From Crambe crambe (Eukaryota; Porifera; Demospongiae; Poecilosclerida; Crambeidae): DNA of 64,000 nucleotides. Position 1 is the stretch's first letter. The number at the start of each line of letters is the position of its first letter. The notes below the pieces were generated by a model. It worked only from the letters and a program-made list of their open reading frames with translations. It searched no databases and had not been told where the DNA came from. Location: contig OZ004591.1 in assembly GCA_963924555.1 (NCBI GenBank), positions 186,001 to 250,000 of the forward strand. The letters are read 5' to 3'. Positions 43,809-58,549 of the stretch are shown in pieces. The position numbers and the translations under genes are program-made.

Positions 43809-46573
43809 ATGGAAGCAGTTTTCACCAAGAATGTCAGGTGAGCGCGCTAGCAGCTGGAGGGTGGGGCAGGGGTCTAGCTGTAGTTTGGTGCTGTCTTTGT
43901 TCACTACATTAGGGGGTTATTCTCCTCACCTCCAGTGGCCAAGTCTTTTTATTGTCCCACTACTCCCAGAGATACAAACAAAGACAAGAAGCAAGTAAGA
44001 CCTGCAAGAACCCACAATCTCCAATAACCTCTCTTTCTGTTCTCAAGGTAATTAGTGGACCCAATCAGCCTACAACTCCCCATAAAGTGGGCAGCCAATC
44101 TCACACCCTGGCACCTCTCTCTCCCCTCTCAACCTCCCCCTCCTCGCCAGAGTCCATTCCAATATGGGACGTCAGGGCATGGACTTTGACCCTGAAAGGG
44201 AGGTGTGATGGTGATGTCAGCAGTGGGTCATCGAAATTCAATGAGTCATGGCCTAGCAGGACAGAGCAAGATGCAGCAGGCACAAACCCACTTACTTCTC
44301 AGCAGGAACAGGATGTATGTGTGGTCAAGGAAGTGGATGTGGATGGAATGATTGCTGAGGGAAATGAAAATTCAACAGAAAGTCAATCCACTTTAGCACG
44401 GTCAGCAGTTTGTGTTGTAAACTCATTCCGTGAATGCAATAATTTTATGTAGATACATTGAGCGATTTCGACATGCCCCTCCTACTTCTAGAAATAGTCG
44501 AAATTCACTTGAGAAACCTTTCTGGTGGAAGGAAATGGCAAGTGTGTCCCAGGGAGATCAACAAGACACACACCCCCAAGGCACTTCAACACCCAACACA
44601 TCAAGTTCAAAGGTCAGGGAGTCAAAAATTACAACTCTGGATTATGCTGTGATATCATGTGGCCACATTGCAGGTGCATTCATTCACAGACCCCAGTCCA
44701 AGAGTGTCGTCAGGAGAGGATGGTCTGGATAGTCGTTCTCAAGACCTTCTGGAGAGGACTTCTGATCTTCTCACAAGTGCCAATGACTCACTGCCTGCAC
44801 AAAAGTACTTGAACACACTGCGATTTGCTCCTGAACCAAAACCCCTCCACACCAACCAGCAACCCAGAGGTAGGTCTGGTATGTGTGTGCATCATTGCTA
44901 CACAAGTGTGTAAGGTGAAGTAGTCTTTAATTTCTGATTCCAGATCTCTCTCTCAAGCCTTCGGAGGACATCCTTGTCCAGTGGAGGTTAAGACGAAAGC
45001 TTGAACAGGCTAGACTGGAATCAGCCACACTCACCCACCAGACTAGATTCTACCATCATCACCATAGCAGCAGTGTGTGTCGTCAGCATTGCCCTAGTAG
45101 TAGTGGGTATGTCTGTCATTGCCAAAACACAGCAACTAGAGGTGGAAGTGGTGGTGAGTTAGTGGATCAATCCTGTCAAACTATGCCCGAGGCCAGATAT
45201 AAAATGTCTACCACTCTTCTTTTGACTGGAAAAGGTCATCACTCTGAAGTGAATTCTCCTCTATTGCACCACCAATCCAAGCCCTCCCCTTCACCTTTTA
45301 ATGACATGCCCTCCCACGAAGACCAAGCCTCCAGTTCCAAGGCCCCACCTAGAACCTTGCCCACTTCCGAGCGTCAGGATGTCACTCCCACCACCCATGA
45401 TCATCAAGCCTGTGTAGCCCCACCCACTTCTAAAGACCCTGTACTCTTGCCCACTCATACTGCTAAGGATCATATTTGCACAACCCCACCCACTTCTCAA
45501 GATCACAGGGTCTCATCTATACCCTCTCCCGGAGGTCACGTCTTCACAGCCACACCCACTTCTGGAGATCATGATTCCACTCCAACTCATGTTTGCACAG
45601 CTCTGCCCACTTTTCATCAGACCCCACCTACCACAGCCCATAGAGTTAAACCCACACATGGAGGATTAGCGCTACGGGACACCAGTCTCCATGGAGATGA
45701 GGAGGGGGAGGAGGGGGAATCACAACTGCTAATCACATTCACATCAGAAGTAGAGAGCCCAAGTACAAGCCCCACCCCCATTCCTACCCCTTCAATCAGA
45801 CAGACACACATCCACTGCACTCGTGTTGTGTCATCACCAGTCAGAAAACTGAATGAGCAGGAATATCCCCTTTCACCTCCCACCCCTCCATCATCATCCC
45901 ATCAAAGTAAGAACAGAGTTAGCTAATGAATAAGTGAAAAATTGACCATGATAATGAATAAAATGATCAATTAGAAGAGGCCTCACTGTCTCTATCTGGG
46001 TCATGAATACAGTATTGACCCAAGACACCATGGAGACACTAATCTTCCCATTTGCTCAGCAAACATGTAGGCTTTCCCAGGCCAACAATATCTTGTATGC
46101 TATATTTACAAGATTCATCACTTGAGTTGGTCCCATTGCAGTCAGTCTTATTCATGTATTTATGGATGGATGTTATCCATCAATGTAGGCACTTCTTCAA
46201 AGTACCCTCCACAAAACCAGCCTTGCCCTGAAACCATAGAAACTGGAATTCCTTGGGATTGTGATATGGATGATGAGCTGCTGAAATTGCTGATAACTAA
46301 GGCCAGACTCTTTGAAGCTCAAATTGGGTAGGTAAATAGTAGAACATTAGTGGGCATTGAAATTACCCAGGCCAGCTGTGAGCTATGCAACTTATGCTTG
46401 CATCCTGTGGGTTCTGTTTGAGATGTAATTCATTACTTACTCCTTCAAAAAGTCTGCTGCCTTAATGATATTCATTGTCACTCCAAAGGCGATTGAGAGG
46501 TCTTTGATGTGTATTTTTAACTTGTAGGGAAATTGATTGCCGTCTAATGGCTTTGCAAGATCAAGGACAATAG
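43809..46573 (+). CDS. PROSER3: PROSER3-like protein (proline/serine-rich)
   Basis: Exons: 43809-43837, 43936-44400, 44453-44612, 44674-44869, 44944-45906, 46189-46327, 46528-46573; 1998 nt, 665 residues. Mostly disordered Ser/Pro/Thr-rich protein, but three short blocks match vertebrate PROSER3 as I recall it: FNESWPS; YIERFRHAPPTSR followed by FWW; and the basic helix EDILVQWRLRRKLEQAR. A C-terminal helix KLLITKARLFEAQIG completes it. The 52-nt intron at 44401-44452 (CG|GTCAGC) is needed to join ARYIERFR in frame. PROSER3 is poorly characterised; a centrosome/cilium link has been proposed, but I cannot vouch for it. The 321-codon fifth exon is the variable part, with repeated PPTS-type phrases (Thr/Pro/His-rich, residues about 350-490). 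Confidence 0.75.
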
Positions 46574-48896
<2,323 letters not shown>

Positions 48897-51546
48897 AGAA
48901 TCGGCAGCTAACTAATTTTTATTTTATTTTTATAATTATAAGGTACAATTTCTTACAGTGGCCAAGTTTCATTTATCATCGCTTGTACTCACTTTAATTT
49001 ATGGATTATTAAAAAAAATAGAATGAAAAAAAATCCTCTTTATGATTGTTATTACCCATCATGCACTAGTTGATCTAGTGTTATTTTTATTAATTATATT
49101 GTTTAAAAAAAGAAAAGAAAAACATTCTGCAGTCAACATGGATGAAAATAGGTTATCCGTCTGGTTTTTTCATACTAGACTTGCACACATAACAGATTGG
49201 AGAGAGATTAGAGTGCTTCTCAACCCATTAATGAGTATTAATGAATATTAAAACAATTAACACTAATTGATAATATTCATAGCATGCCAAGGCACCCATC
49301 CCAGATAACTGGAGCAGTGTAGTAATGAATTACCCACTTTAGGCCCCCAGCTAGTGTAAACATTGGCTGGCCAGAGTCTTGGGTGTGACTTCCCCTCATC
49401 CCTGCTAACACCGCTAACATTACTGCAAGGAAGGGTGGGGTGGGTTAATCAACTTATCACTGTTTCCTGGTCTGTAAACAAATTGTTGGGAAATTATGCG
49501 TGGATGGTTATAGTGCAAGTGCATTGTTCTGGAGGATGTGTTGTCATAGGGGAGTTACAATGATTTTAATTGGATCATTCTATAGCCAGCACAGATATAA
49601 TTAGAACCATTATAGTCATAATGTGATTAAATGTTGCCATAAGGTTATGGGTAATCGAATGAGTAGGTGTGTCCCTCCAGACTGGCCCTGTTATGAAATT
49701 ATTACCTACTGAACATACACAACTGCAAAAATCCCATTCCATGGTATACACTATTAATAGAGTCCAGACTGAACTTGGCCACGATATAATTCCCACACTG
49801 AACCCACAAACATTCACACTTCATTTGCATCATTAATCAATTAATCTGCAGCTGTATGGCTGCATTTTTTGCATGCATTCTCTCATTATTAAGTCCACAC
49901 ATCACATTGATTCCCACATTAGGCTACAGGCATAATCATTTATGCTAGAGTGCCAATTATCAATTAATAATAATTATTATTTTACATGTCAGTTTGATAT
50001 TAATTATAGCGTAGGCATGACACTGCATTATGGTACTTGCTATATGTATCTCATTTGCATAAAATGAGAGAGGCCACATCACTATAGCAGAATACAATGC
50101 ATTGCAGCTAACTATAATATTATTGTGGATAGCTATAATTGTAATTTACATACTGCACTGTGCAGGATGTATATACTGCATGGATGGATTCAATCTATTG
50201 TAGTGACTCTAACCAGTCCAATTCAAAATCTCATTATCTCCTCTTGCCATCCATCTTGTAGGCCATTTCAGGATGGTTGGGAATAAGAAGTATGTAGTGG
50301 ACCTAAGCCATGCAGTTGTGTAAACCATGTAGATCCCCAAAACATTAACCTACCAAGTCCTTGAGAAATTTAATGTGAAACTAATTCATGCGGCATGCAT
50401 ACGACATGCGTGTTCATGCACGCATGTGGCATACAAAGTCCGTGCATTCCACGGACACCAAGTCATGAGTGCATGTGATAAAACATTCGACCACATAACA
50501 ATGGACAACGCTATACAGACAATAATGGAAGGCATCCATGCATGGAGGTGATCTCACCTAGCCGTGCAGGAAGATAATTGGATTACTCACCATGACCAGC
50601 TACAATAGAAGACAAAGAATGAGGTCACAGAGCCATTGCTAAAATATGATTAGAAAAAAAAACCTGAATTTGTAATTCGATTATGACTGCATACTTGAAC
50701 CCTTCTATTTCCAAACTCATAAGTTTTTCCAAATTGATAACATTTCAGGCATTCTAATTGGATTGGCGCTCCCTTATCAGACATCTGTCCCCAATATTGT
50801 CTAGTGCAGTATTCAATATCAAAAAAAATAGGAATGCAATCAACTCAGTTAAAGATACTACCACATTAGCCCCACACGCACAGGGACTTGGCCGGAAAAT
50901 CTAACCATAAGTGTACCACCTAGAAAAGGTACAGCAATTTCATCAGGCAAAGATTATATAATCTAGCAGGTGAAAGGTTGGTATCAGATGTTCCTTGAAT
51001 GTGACAGTATAGGAATAATTATTGAGATCACATGAACACGTGTCAGGACATGAAGAGCGGAGAAATTATATCAACCAAACCACAATTCAAATTACGATCA
51101 ATACACATCACCACTCCACTATGTGTGGAATGCTCTCAGCGATAGAAATCCTGCAATCTCAAGCCACTACTGATGATCACAACAGACAAACCCTACTGGC
51201 CGGAGCACACACACAACACCCAGAACCACCACATTGTAACCAGCTGCGCCATTCACTAAATTAATTCATTTTTAACTAGTAACAACATCAACTCATGTGT
51301 ACATTAAAAATAATTATTACATAAGAGTTTTATTATGAGGCATGCATGAATACTCAAAAAAAACAAAAAACAAAAAAAAAACACGAAACAAAACTCCATA
51401 ATAGCAAACAGCATAATTATAAATAAATCTGCATGTTAGTAACCACAAAAAGTATAGTTTTATATTGTGACCTAATAGAGAAAAAAAAAGTCCTCTAGGA
51501 TGGACCCCAGAAGATAGTACAAAGTTTTACCTGAACCTCTTCATCT
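48897..51546. other. Gene-free AT-rich DNA between homeobox gene and ARCN1
   Basis: 2.65 kb between convergent genes. Rich in TAAT/ATTA words, including TTAATCAATTAATC (49832) and a dense cluster near 49955-50000 (CAATTATCAATTAATAATAA). No exons or RNA genes seen. Candidate regulatory DNA of the homeobox gene (inference). Confidence 0.45.
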
Positions 51547-54500
51547 CTAAATAATTTCAAATTTTTCACCCGTGAAAAGAACTTCACTCGAGAACTTGAC
51601 TGGCTTGTTGGTTTCTGATAGAGTCACTGATGCCATCTGCATTACATTGAGGAAGGAAAGGAAGACTATTCATAATCATTGAAGCACCAGTACCACAGAA
51701 CTAAAGCAAAAACAGTGAAAATAGAGGTGGTATTTTTCATTTATTTTCAGCAATAAAATTATGAAGGTCCACTATTCTGTGTGCTAGTAGCGAGTAACCA
51801 AAGTATTAATGTCTGAGATTTCCCAGTGATAGGTAAGCTACTAACAATGGATTATCACTGTGGATGAACTAAATCACACCTACCACTGTTACATAACAAT
51901 GATGTAAGTAGTAGTAATGACGATAATAATAGATGATGATGATGATGATGATGTACCATATATCTCTCTCAAGTAAATATAGACAAGGAGGATAATAAAA
52001 GAATGCTATTATGTTCAAGGAATAATTCTAATTATTCCCACGTACCCACAATATGAGGGGGATAAAAGACCATGATTTATCGTATTATATTATATCGCTT
52101 TATATTCACCACAAAACAGATCAAGAATGCACTTGAAAATAGCACTCCCAAGGATGAGTGAGTCGGGAAGGAGGACCCAAAACAGATGGCGGGAGATTTG
52201 GAACAATTAGAGCAGAGCCATAAAGACCCTCTCACGTTTCAGGCCAACATAGGATAAGGTTGCAGCTTAATGGTTGCAATACTGTCACTTAGCAGACCAG
52301 TAACAAGATAGCCCATCTGAGAACTAAACCTTTTGAAGTGCCTAATGTGGCATCTCTTAAACTCCATGAAGTGGTCACTGGAGTGCTGACTTCTCTGGAA
52401 AAACGTTAAGAATGTGAACTCTCTTTCAACCCGGCTCATTTTTTTGGGTTAATTGGATTCATTGATGTCGGTAATTGCATGGCCTGTGATGAGAGATTAT
52501 GGTGAAAGGTTATGCAATCAAGATCCATTTCATGGACCAACTACCTTATTGAAATCTAATTGGTTAGTCGACTGGCCCTGCCCGCCACAATAAAAGCATC
52601 CTTAAAAATGCAATTTTGAGATGCAAAACACGTCCGCCATTCCTATCGGCACCTTTGCAACATCTGGCTAGCTCCCCGATCACTTTTATTGCCACCTGCT
52701 GGGCTCATTGGGATGCCCCACCTGCTGACTCAGCACCACATGATTGCACCCGCTAAGCCCCCTCATAGACAAAACTTATAAAATAACTTTATTATTGTTT
52801 TTCTAACAGAGTGAACACAATAACAAGCTAAATAGAGTAACATACGAGTTTATTTGCACTCAAATAATATTGTGAACACACACACCCCGGCAGACTGGCT
52901 ACTTGCTGCAGTGAAAATAATTCAGCCTTAATTTGATAGAGTGAAGCTATAATATGCCATTAGAGAGATTGTTTACAAGTGGTGGACAAGCAGTGGGCTT
53001 CACCAAGTACGATAGAGACTATGATAAAGGAGATGGTTGGTGTAGTGATAAAGGAGATGGTTGGTGTAGTGAAATTATGTAGCAACTCAAATATTTTCAC
53101 AGAAGGAACAGCATAATTACATTTTCCTCCCCTTCCTACAAAGATGAATGCTACTGTAGGAGTAATCACTTAACGGCTGCATGTATGTACATGTATTGAT
53201 ATGCCGGGACTACATGTGTTATGTGACATATTTTGTCCAGGAACAATTCAATGCATGCATGAGCAAGCTGAACGCCATTGGATCCAAGCAACCAATCCAT
53301 CCTCACTCATCAAGACTAATGAATCAAAGGATAGCAACCATTACTCAACTGCACAATCACGCAGAATGCTGCACACACAAAACTACCAAACAACACTAAT
53401 GGATGACGCTGAAACACTTCTGAGTATTCCAATAAGCCACCCAGCACATGTCATAAATTATAGCACTTGATCCTAGACTGCTTTGAAGTGTAAGCGATCA
53501 GAGAATTCCGAGGGGAATATACCACCCACTAACTTGCTCCGTCGGCAGCAGAGATGTTATGGATCATGGAACTCGCTCATTGGGAACATAGGAATGGGAA
53601 TGGATTTAATTGCATAAGGAATGAGAAACAAAGGCCCCATGAAAACAGACTTAAACTCGAGAGACATAGTCCACGGTGATTTTTCATTGATAGCTATGAC
53701 TACACACAGTGCAACAAGGACAAGTACAGAGTACGTATGTGGAACGTCAATGAGAGGCCTTGCTGATGAGATAAAAATAGATTGAGCATCAGCAAGATTT
53801 GGTCAGAGATATCCCAAACCCTATAACTGAAAACTGGCAATTTGGTCAGAGATATCCCAAACCCTATAACTGAAAACTGGCAATTTCCATAAATGCAAAA
53901 CAAAATAAAACAAAACAAAACAAAAAAACCAATTGTGCTAAGAATAGAATGGAATGGAGTCATGTAATGCAATGTTCCTGTGTACGTTTCCTGTTCATGC
54001 ATGTTGATAATTATGTGTCAGAATGACACACTTCCTGGTAGTATAAGATTTCATGGCTTTATTTTACTAACACAAATTATGGATTGATTAAAGTATGGAC
54101 CAACAAAGTAAAGAGGATTTCCTTATCATAATACAAGTATAGTTTAGAATCCATATAATCAGACATCGATTTCCTATACCTCATCAGTCGTCAGACCTAA
54201 ATTACATTCTCGAATGATGTGCATGATACTGGAACCCACATAAACCCCCCACACTCGTGGTTAATACCTTCTAGAGATTTCCCTGATTTCCCCATGCTAG
54301 GATAACTTTTAAACACAACATAACACATGATGCTTGAACCCACATAAACTGCACATACCCATGGCTAATGCTCGCTCTTACTTCCTTCCCCAATGCAAGG
54401 ACACAAGATGCTTGAATCGCACATACCCATGGCTAATGCTCGCTCTTACTTCCTTCCCCAATGCAAGGACACAAGATGCTTGAATCGCACATACCCATGG

Positions 54501-57500
54501 CTAATGCTCGCTCTTACTTCCTTCCCCAATGCAAGGACACAAGATGCTTGAACCGCACATACCCATGGCTAATGCTCGCTCTTACTTCCTTCCCCAATGC
54601 AAGGACACAAGATGCTTGAACCGCACATACCCATGGCTAATGCTCGCTCTTACTTCCTTCCCCAATGCAAGGACACAAGATGCTTGAACCGCACATACCC
54701 ATGGCTAATGCTCGCTCTTACTTCCTTCCCCAATGCAAGGACACAAGATGCTTGAACCGCACATACCCATGGCTAATGCTCGCTCTTACTTCCTTCCCCA
54801 ATGCAAGGACACAAGATGCTTGAATCGCACATACCCATGGCTAATGCTCGCTCTTACTTCCTTCCCCAATGCAAGGACACAAGATGCTTGAACCGCACAT
54901 ACCCATGGCTAATGCTCGCTCTTACTTCCTTCCCCAATGCAAGGACACAAGATGCTTGAACCGCACATACCCATGGCTAATGCTCGCTCTTACTTCCTTC
55001 CCCAATGCAAGGACACAAGATGCTTGAACCGCACATACCCATGGCTAATGCTCGCTCTTACTTCCTTCCCCAATGCAAGGACACAAGATGCTTGAATCGC
55101 ACATACCCATGGCTAATGCTCGCTCTTACTTCCTTCCCCAATGCAAGGACACAAGATGCTTGAACCGCACATACCCATGGCTAATGCTCGCTCTTACTTC
55201 CTTCCCCAATGCAAGGACACAAGATGCTTGAATCGCACATACCCATGGCTAATGCTCGCTCTTACTTCCTTCCCCAATGCAAGGACACAAGATGCTTGAA
55301 CCGCACATACCCATGGCTAATGTTCGCTCTTACTTCCTTCCCCAACGCAAGACACAAGATGCTTGAACCGCACATACCCATGGCTAATGCTCGCTCTTAC
55401 TTCCTTCCCCAATGCAAGGACACAAGATGCTTGAACCGCACATACCCATGGCTAATGTTCGCTCTTACTTCCTTCCCCAACGCAAGACACAAGATGCTTG
55501 AACCGCACATACCCATGGCTAATGCTCGCTCTTACTTCCTTCCCCAATGCAAGGACACAAGATGCTTGAACCGCACATACCCATGGCTAATGCTCGCTCT
55601 TACTTCCTTCCCCAATGCAAGGACACAAGATGCTTGAACCGCACATACCCATGGCTAATGCTCGCTCTTACTTCCTTCCCCAATGCAAGGACACAAGATG
55701 CTTGAACCGCACATACCCATGGCTAATGCTCGCTCTTACTTCCTTCCCCAATGCAAGGACACAAGATGCTTGAACCGCACATACCCATGGCTAATGCTCG
55801 CTCTTACTTCCTTCCCCAATGCAAGGACACAAGATGCTTGAACCGCACATACCCATGGCTAATGCTCGCTCTTACTTCCTTCCCCAATGCAAGGACACAA
55901 GATGCTTGAACCGCACATACCCATGGCTAATGCTAGCTCTTACTTCCTTTCCCTATGCAAGGATACATAACTGATGTGTATGATGTAAGAACCCACAAAG
56001 TTAAAAACAACGGAAGTAACAACACTCTTACTAGATTCATTTGTACATTTATACATTTATATTTATACTCATTAACGATAGATCAGGTGTTGAGATGCTA
56101 AATCTATGCTGCCAGAACCCACAAGATCAGACATAATTACACTTGTACGGCCAGAGACAAGAGACATGGGACACTATTGCTGCCTGCCTGGGGAGACTGT
56201 AATGTAAGACTCCAGGACCAACACAAATAGACTTAATGGCTCTGAGCCCACCCACACAGGATTTCCTTCTTTCTCTCTCTCTCTCTTTTTTAAATTACAC
56301 ATACCATCTGTACACAAGCAGTGTCAGTATGTACCTGCATCCACAATGCATGCCGGCACCCACACACAGAGAGACTCTTTGATATCAACAACAGACAGCA
56401 AAATTTATACCTTACTTTATAAGGCCTAATATTAACACTCCAACCCACAGAATTGTACAGGATTTCCTCAGTCTATCATCATTGATTGTACACGTTTGCA
56501 CAATACAGAACCAACAAGTGATGGCCGGCAGTATTCATTCTGCATGCTTCCATACATGCAATACCACTGAGCAAGATCACACAGTACAGACACTTCAATC
56601 CATAAAATCTAATACCAGAACGTTCTATTTCCATACAATACATCCAATGCTGAATCAACAAAAAACAGAGGTCACCATGCTTTCATGTAATACCACTGAG
56701 ACATAGATACTTGAATCCATAAAATCTAATACCAGAACGTTCTATTTCCATACAATACATCCAATCAACAAAAAACAGAGGTCATAACTGAATGTCACGA
56801 CTCCTATAAATAATTGAACATGTCATCATGCTAGTTATAGAACTAGCTAGTTCTGAACATCATGCCTGGAAATCAAGTGAAACCCACACAAGCTGGCTTA
56901 CACAATGCCAAAAGACAATACACATAGACTTATTTGAAGACGAGGTCAGAATCAACAGAGAGAGACAGGGCGAATGGAATACTCCCAAGGAAGTAGCAGG
57001 TTTGGCAAGCAACTCAGACTTGCTCAATTCAGATGCTATTATTATTACACATTCAAGCTCATGTGAGTGGGCCCAGCTGTACCTAAAAGTCTTCTGTTGA
57101 ACTCTTAATTGTACAACATTACTTAATGCTGTTGAAATGACACTACTTACACAGGCCTCAGCCAGGCATTGTAAGTAACTGATTAATTGGATCAAGGACG
57201 GGCCATATTAGATTAGCGTACTATTTGAGTGTTCATTTGTTCAAAATACTAGTATTATAGGCCGAAGCCCCAGGCTATCTGTTGGCACACAAGGACATGT
57301 TCGGGTATTACAACTGTGCAGTAGTTGTGCAGATAGACATAATCCATCATGGTGTCAGGCCTGTACTGGTGATCCACCATATATGAAGCAGGGAGGTCAC
57401 CCTATTGCAACTGTTTCTTATATGCATGGACTGCAAGCCTGAGAGTGATGCTTTCCCAATCTGCAAAGAAGACTGGAATGCTACTTTCCCTTATCCAGAG

Positions 57501-58549
57501 AGCAAACCAGAACTATGCTTTCCTTCTTGTCATTATTACACAACTCTCATCATGCACATGTTATTTGCAGAGAGAGACCTTACTCATAAATATGCCGTCT
57601 GATATAGCTTGCCTCTTCCAGACTCCAACTTGTACAAGTGCTGAATGTGATGCCATTTTGGCCCTCACATTTAGCAGATTTCCACACTTCATCCCTACTG
57701 GTAAATATCCTGTCACTAGTCCATCATCAATTTGCTTCCAAGTGGTACTAATGTGTCCTCTGTCCCTGCTGTGACTCAATGACCTTGAATCATAGATCAG
57801 TAGCAAGCCAGTGTGGCGAGATCCAGACAGAGGCATGGTCGACTGCACACCCATTATCTCACCATTTCTCATCATTTATCAGCATTCAAATTTCCCAATC
57901 AGAGTGGAGTAGGTCTAACCACTAAACCAAACCACCACACACTAGTCAGTGTGATTGGGCTTATTAGCAGCTGCTTAGAGGTTGGCAGGGCAACCACCTA
58001 CAGCCTCTTATCTCCGACCCATTTCAAATTTTCAGACCAGTAGCATAGGTATGTGGCCCAAACACACAACATTCATCTTCAATACAGCAATTTAAGATTA
58101 ACATAGTCACGTAATGTGCATTTGTTGAATTAGACTTAATTCAGGAACATACTTATCTCCATGATTCACTGATGCTCAACTTAGCTATTTGTGTTCACTT
58201 GATCCCCTGATCATTCATTGTTTCTCAATTCTTAACCAAATTTCAAATTCACTCCTAGAGCAGCTCTCTCCTGGTGCTTTAATGTGAAATTTGGTCAAGA
58301 ATTGAGAGATTTAGAGCAGATATAGTGAATGATCAAGTGCTTACCTCAATATTGCAGTAAGACTTGGAGGACAGGAAGGAGACTTTAATTGGGAAGAAAT
58401 CGCTGGGGATGGCAGCAATGGAGAACTCCATACTGCCTTCCTTGGTGGAGGCATCCACCATAGGAAGTCTCCAGTTGAGACAGTGTTTCTTTGGCTCGTA
58501 GTTGTAGTCCCCATCTACCTCCCCTACCACTGGAGCTCCCACACCTGAC
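51547..58549 (-). CDS. ARCN1: Coatomer subunit delta (archain), last two exons
   Basis: COPI coat subunit for Golgi-to-ER vesicle transport. Two exons of the C-terminal mu-homology domain are visible: 58549-58345 (205 nt, entering in phase 2 and leaving in phase 0) and 51636-51547 (90 nt including TAG). The first encodes SGVGAPVVGEVDGDYNYEP, then RLPMVDASTKEGSMEFSI, DFFPIKVSF and KSYCNIE. The second encodes MASVTLSETNKPVKFSSEVL and ends GEKFEII. Both match the end of animal delta-COP, whose final residues follow the same pattern (…KYEIL). Upstream exons are not in view and must lie beyond 58.6 kb or outside the window. The joining intron is 6.7 kb, about a hundred times the typical intron here. 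Confidence 0.9.
51637..58344. other. 6.7-kb last intron of ARCN1
   Basis: No further exons were recognised on either strand. Besides the 68-bp minisatellite it holds small tandem duplications: GATAAAGGAGATGGTTGGTG twice (53023-53070); a roughly 42-bp unit GGTCAGAGATATCCCAAACC twice (53800-53885); a roughly 90-bp unit with AATACCACTGAG and CCAGAACGTTCTATTTCCAT twice (56560-56785); and a GAT microsatellite (51932-51952). AT-rich with many TAAT cores. Confidence 0.7.
54329..55970. repeat. 68-bp minisatellite, 24 copies
   Basis: The core CCCATGGCTAATGCTCGCTC recurs exactly every 68 bp from 54358 to 55920 (23 intervals, two of them 67 bp). Copies are nearly identical; they differ mainly at GAA(T/C)CGC, while two copies have GTTCGCTC with a one-base deletion (AACGCAAGACAC). 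The unit length is not a multiple of three, so reading frames rotate. Flanking partly similar segments (TTGAACCCACATAAAC, 54240-54345) look like the ancestral unit. Confidence 0.97.

Noticed and set aside
55209-55637. 142-residue open frame with MANARSYFLPQCK-type repeats
   Set aside because: It is a reading of the 68-bp minisatellite; the unit is not a multiple of three and frames rotate, so no protein is maintained.
54329-55970. Regular repeat array as a CRISPR
   Set aside because: Units are contiguous 68-bp copies without unique spacers, inside a eukaryotic intron.
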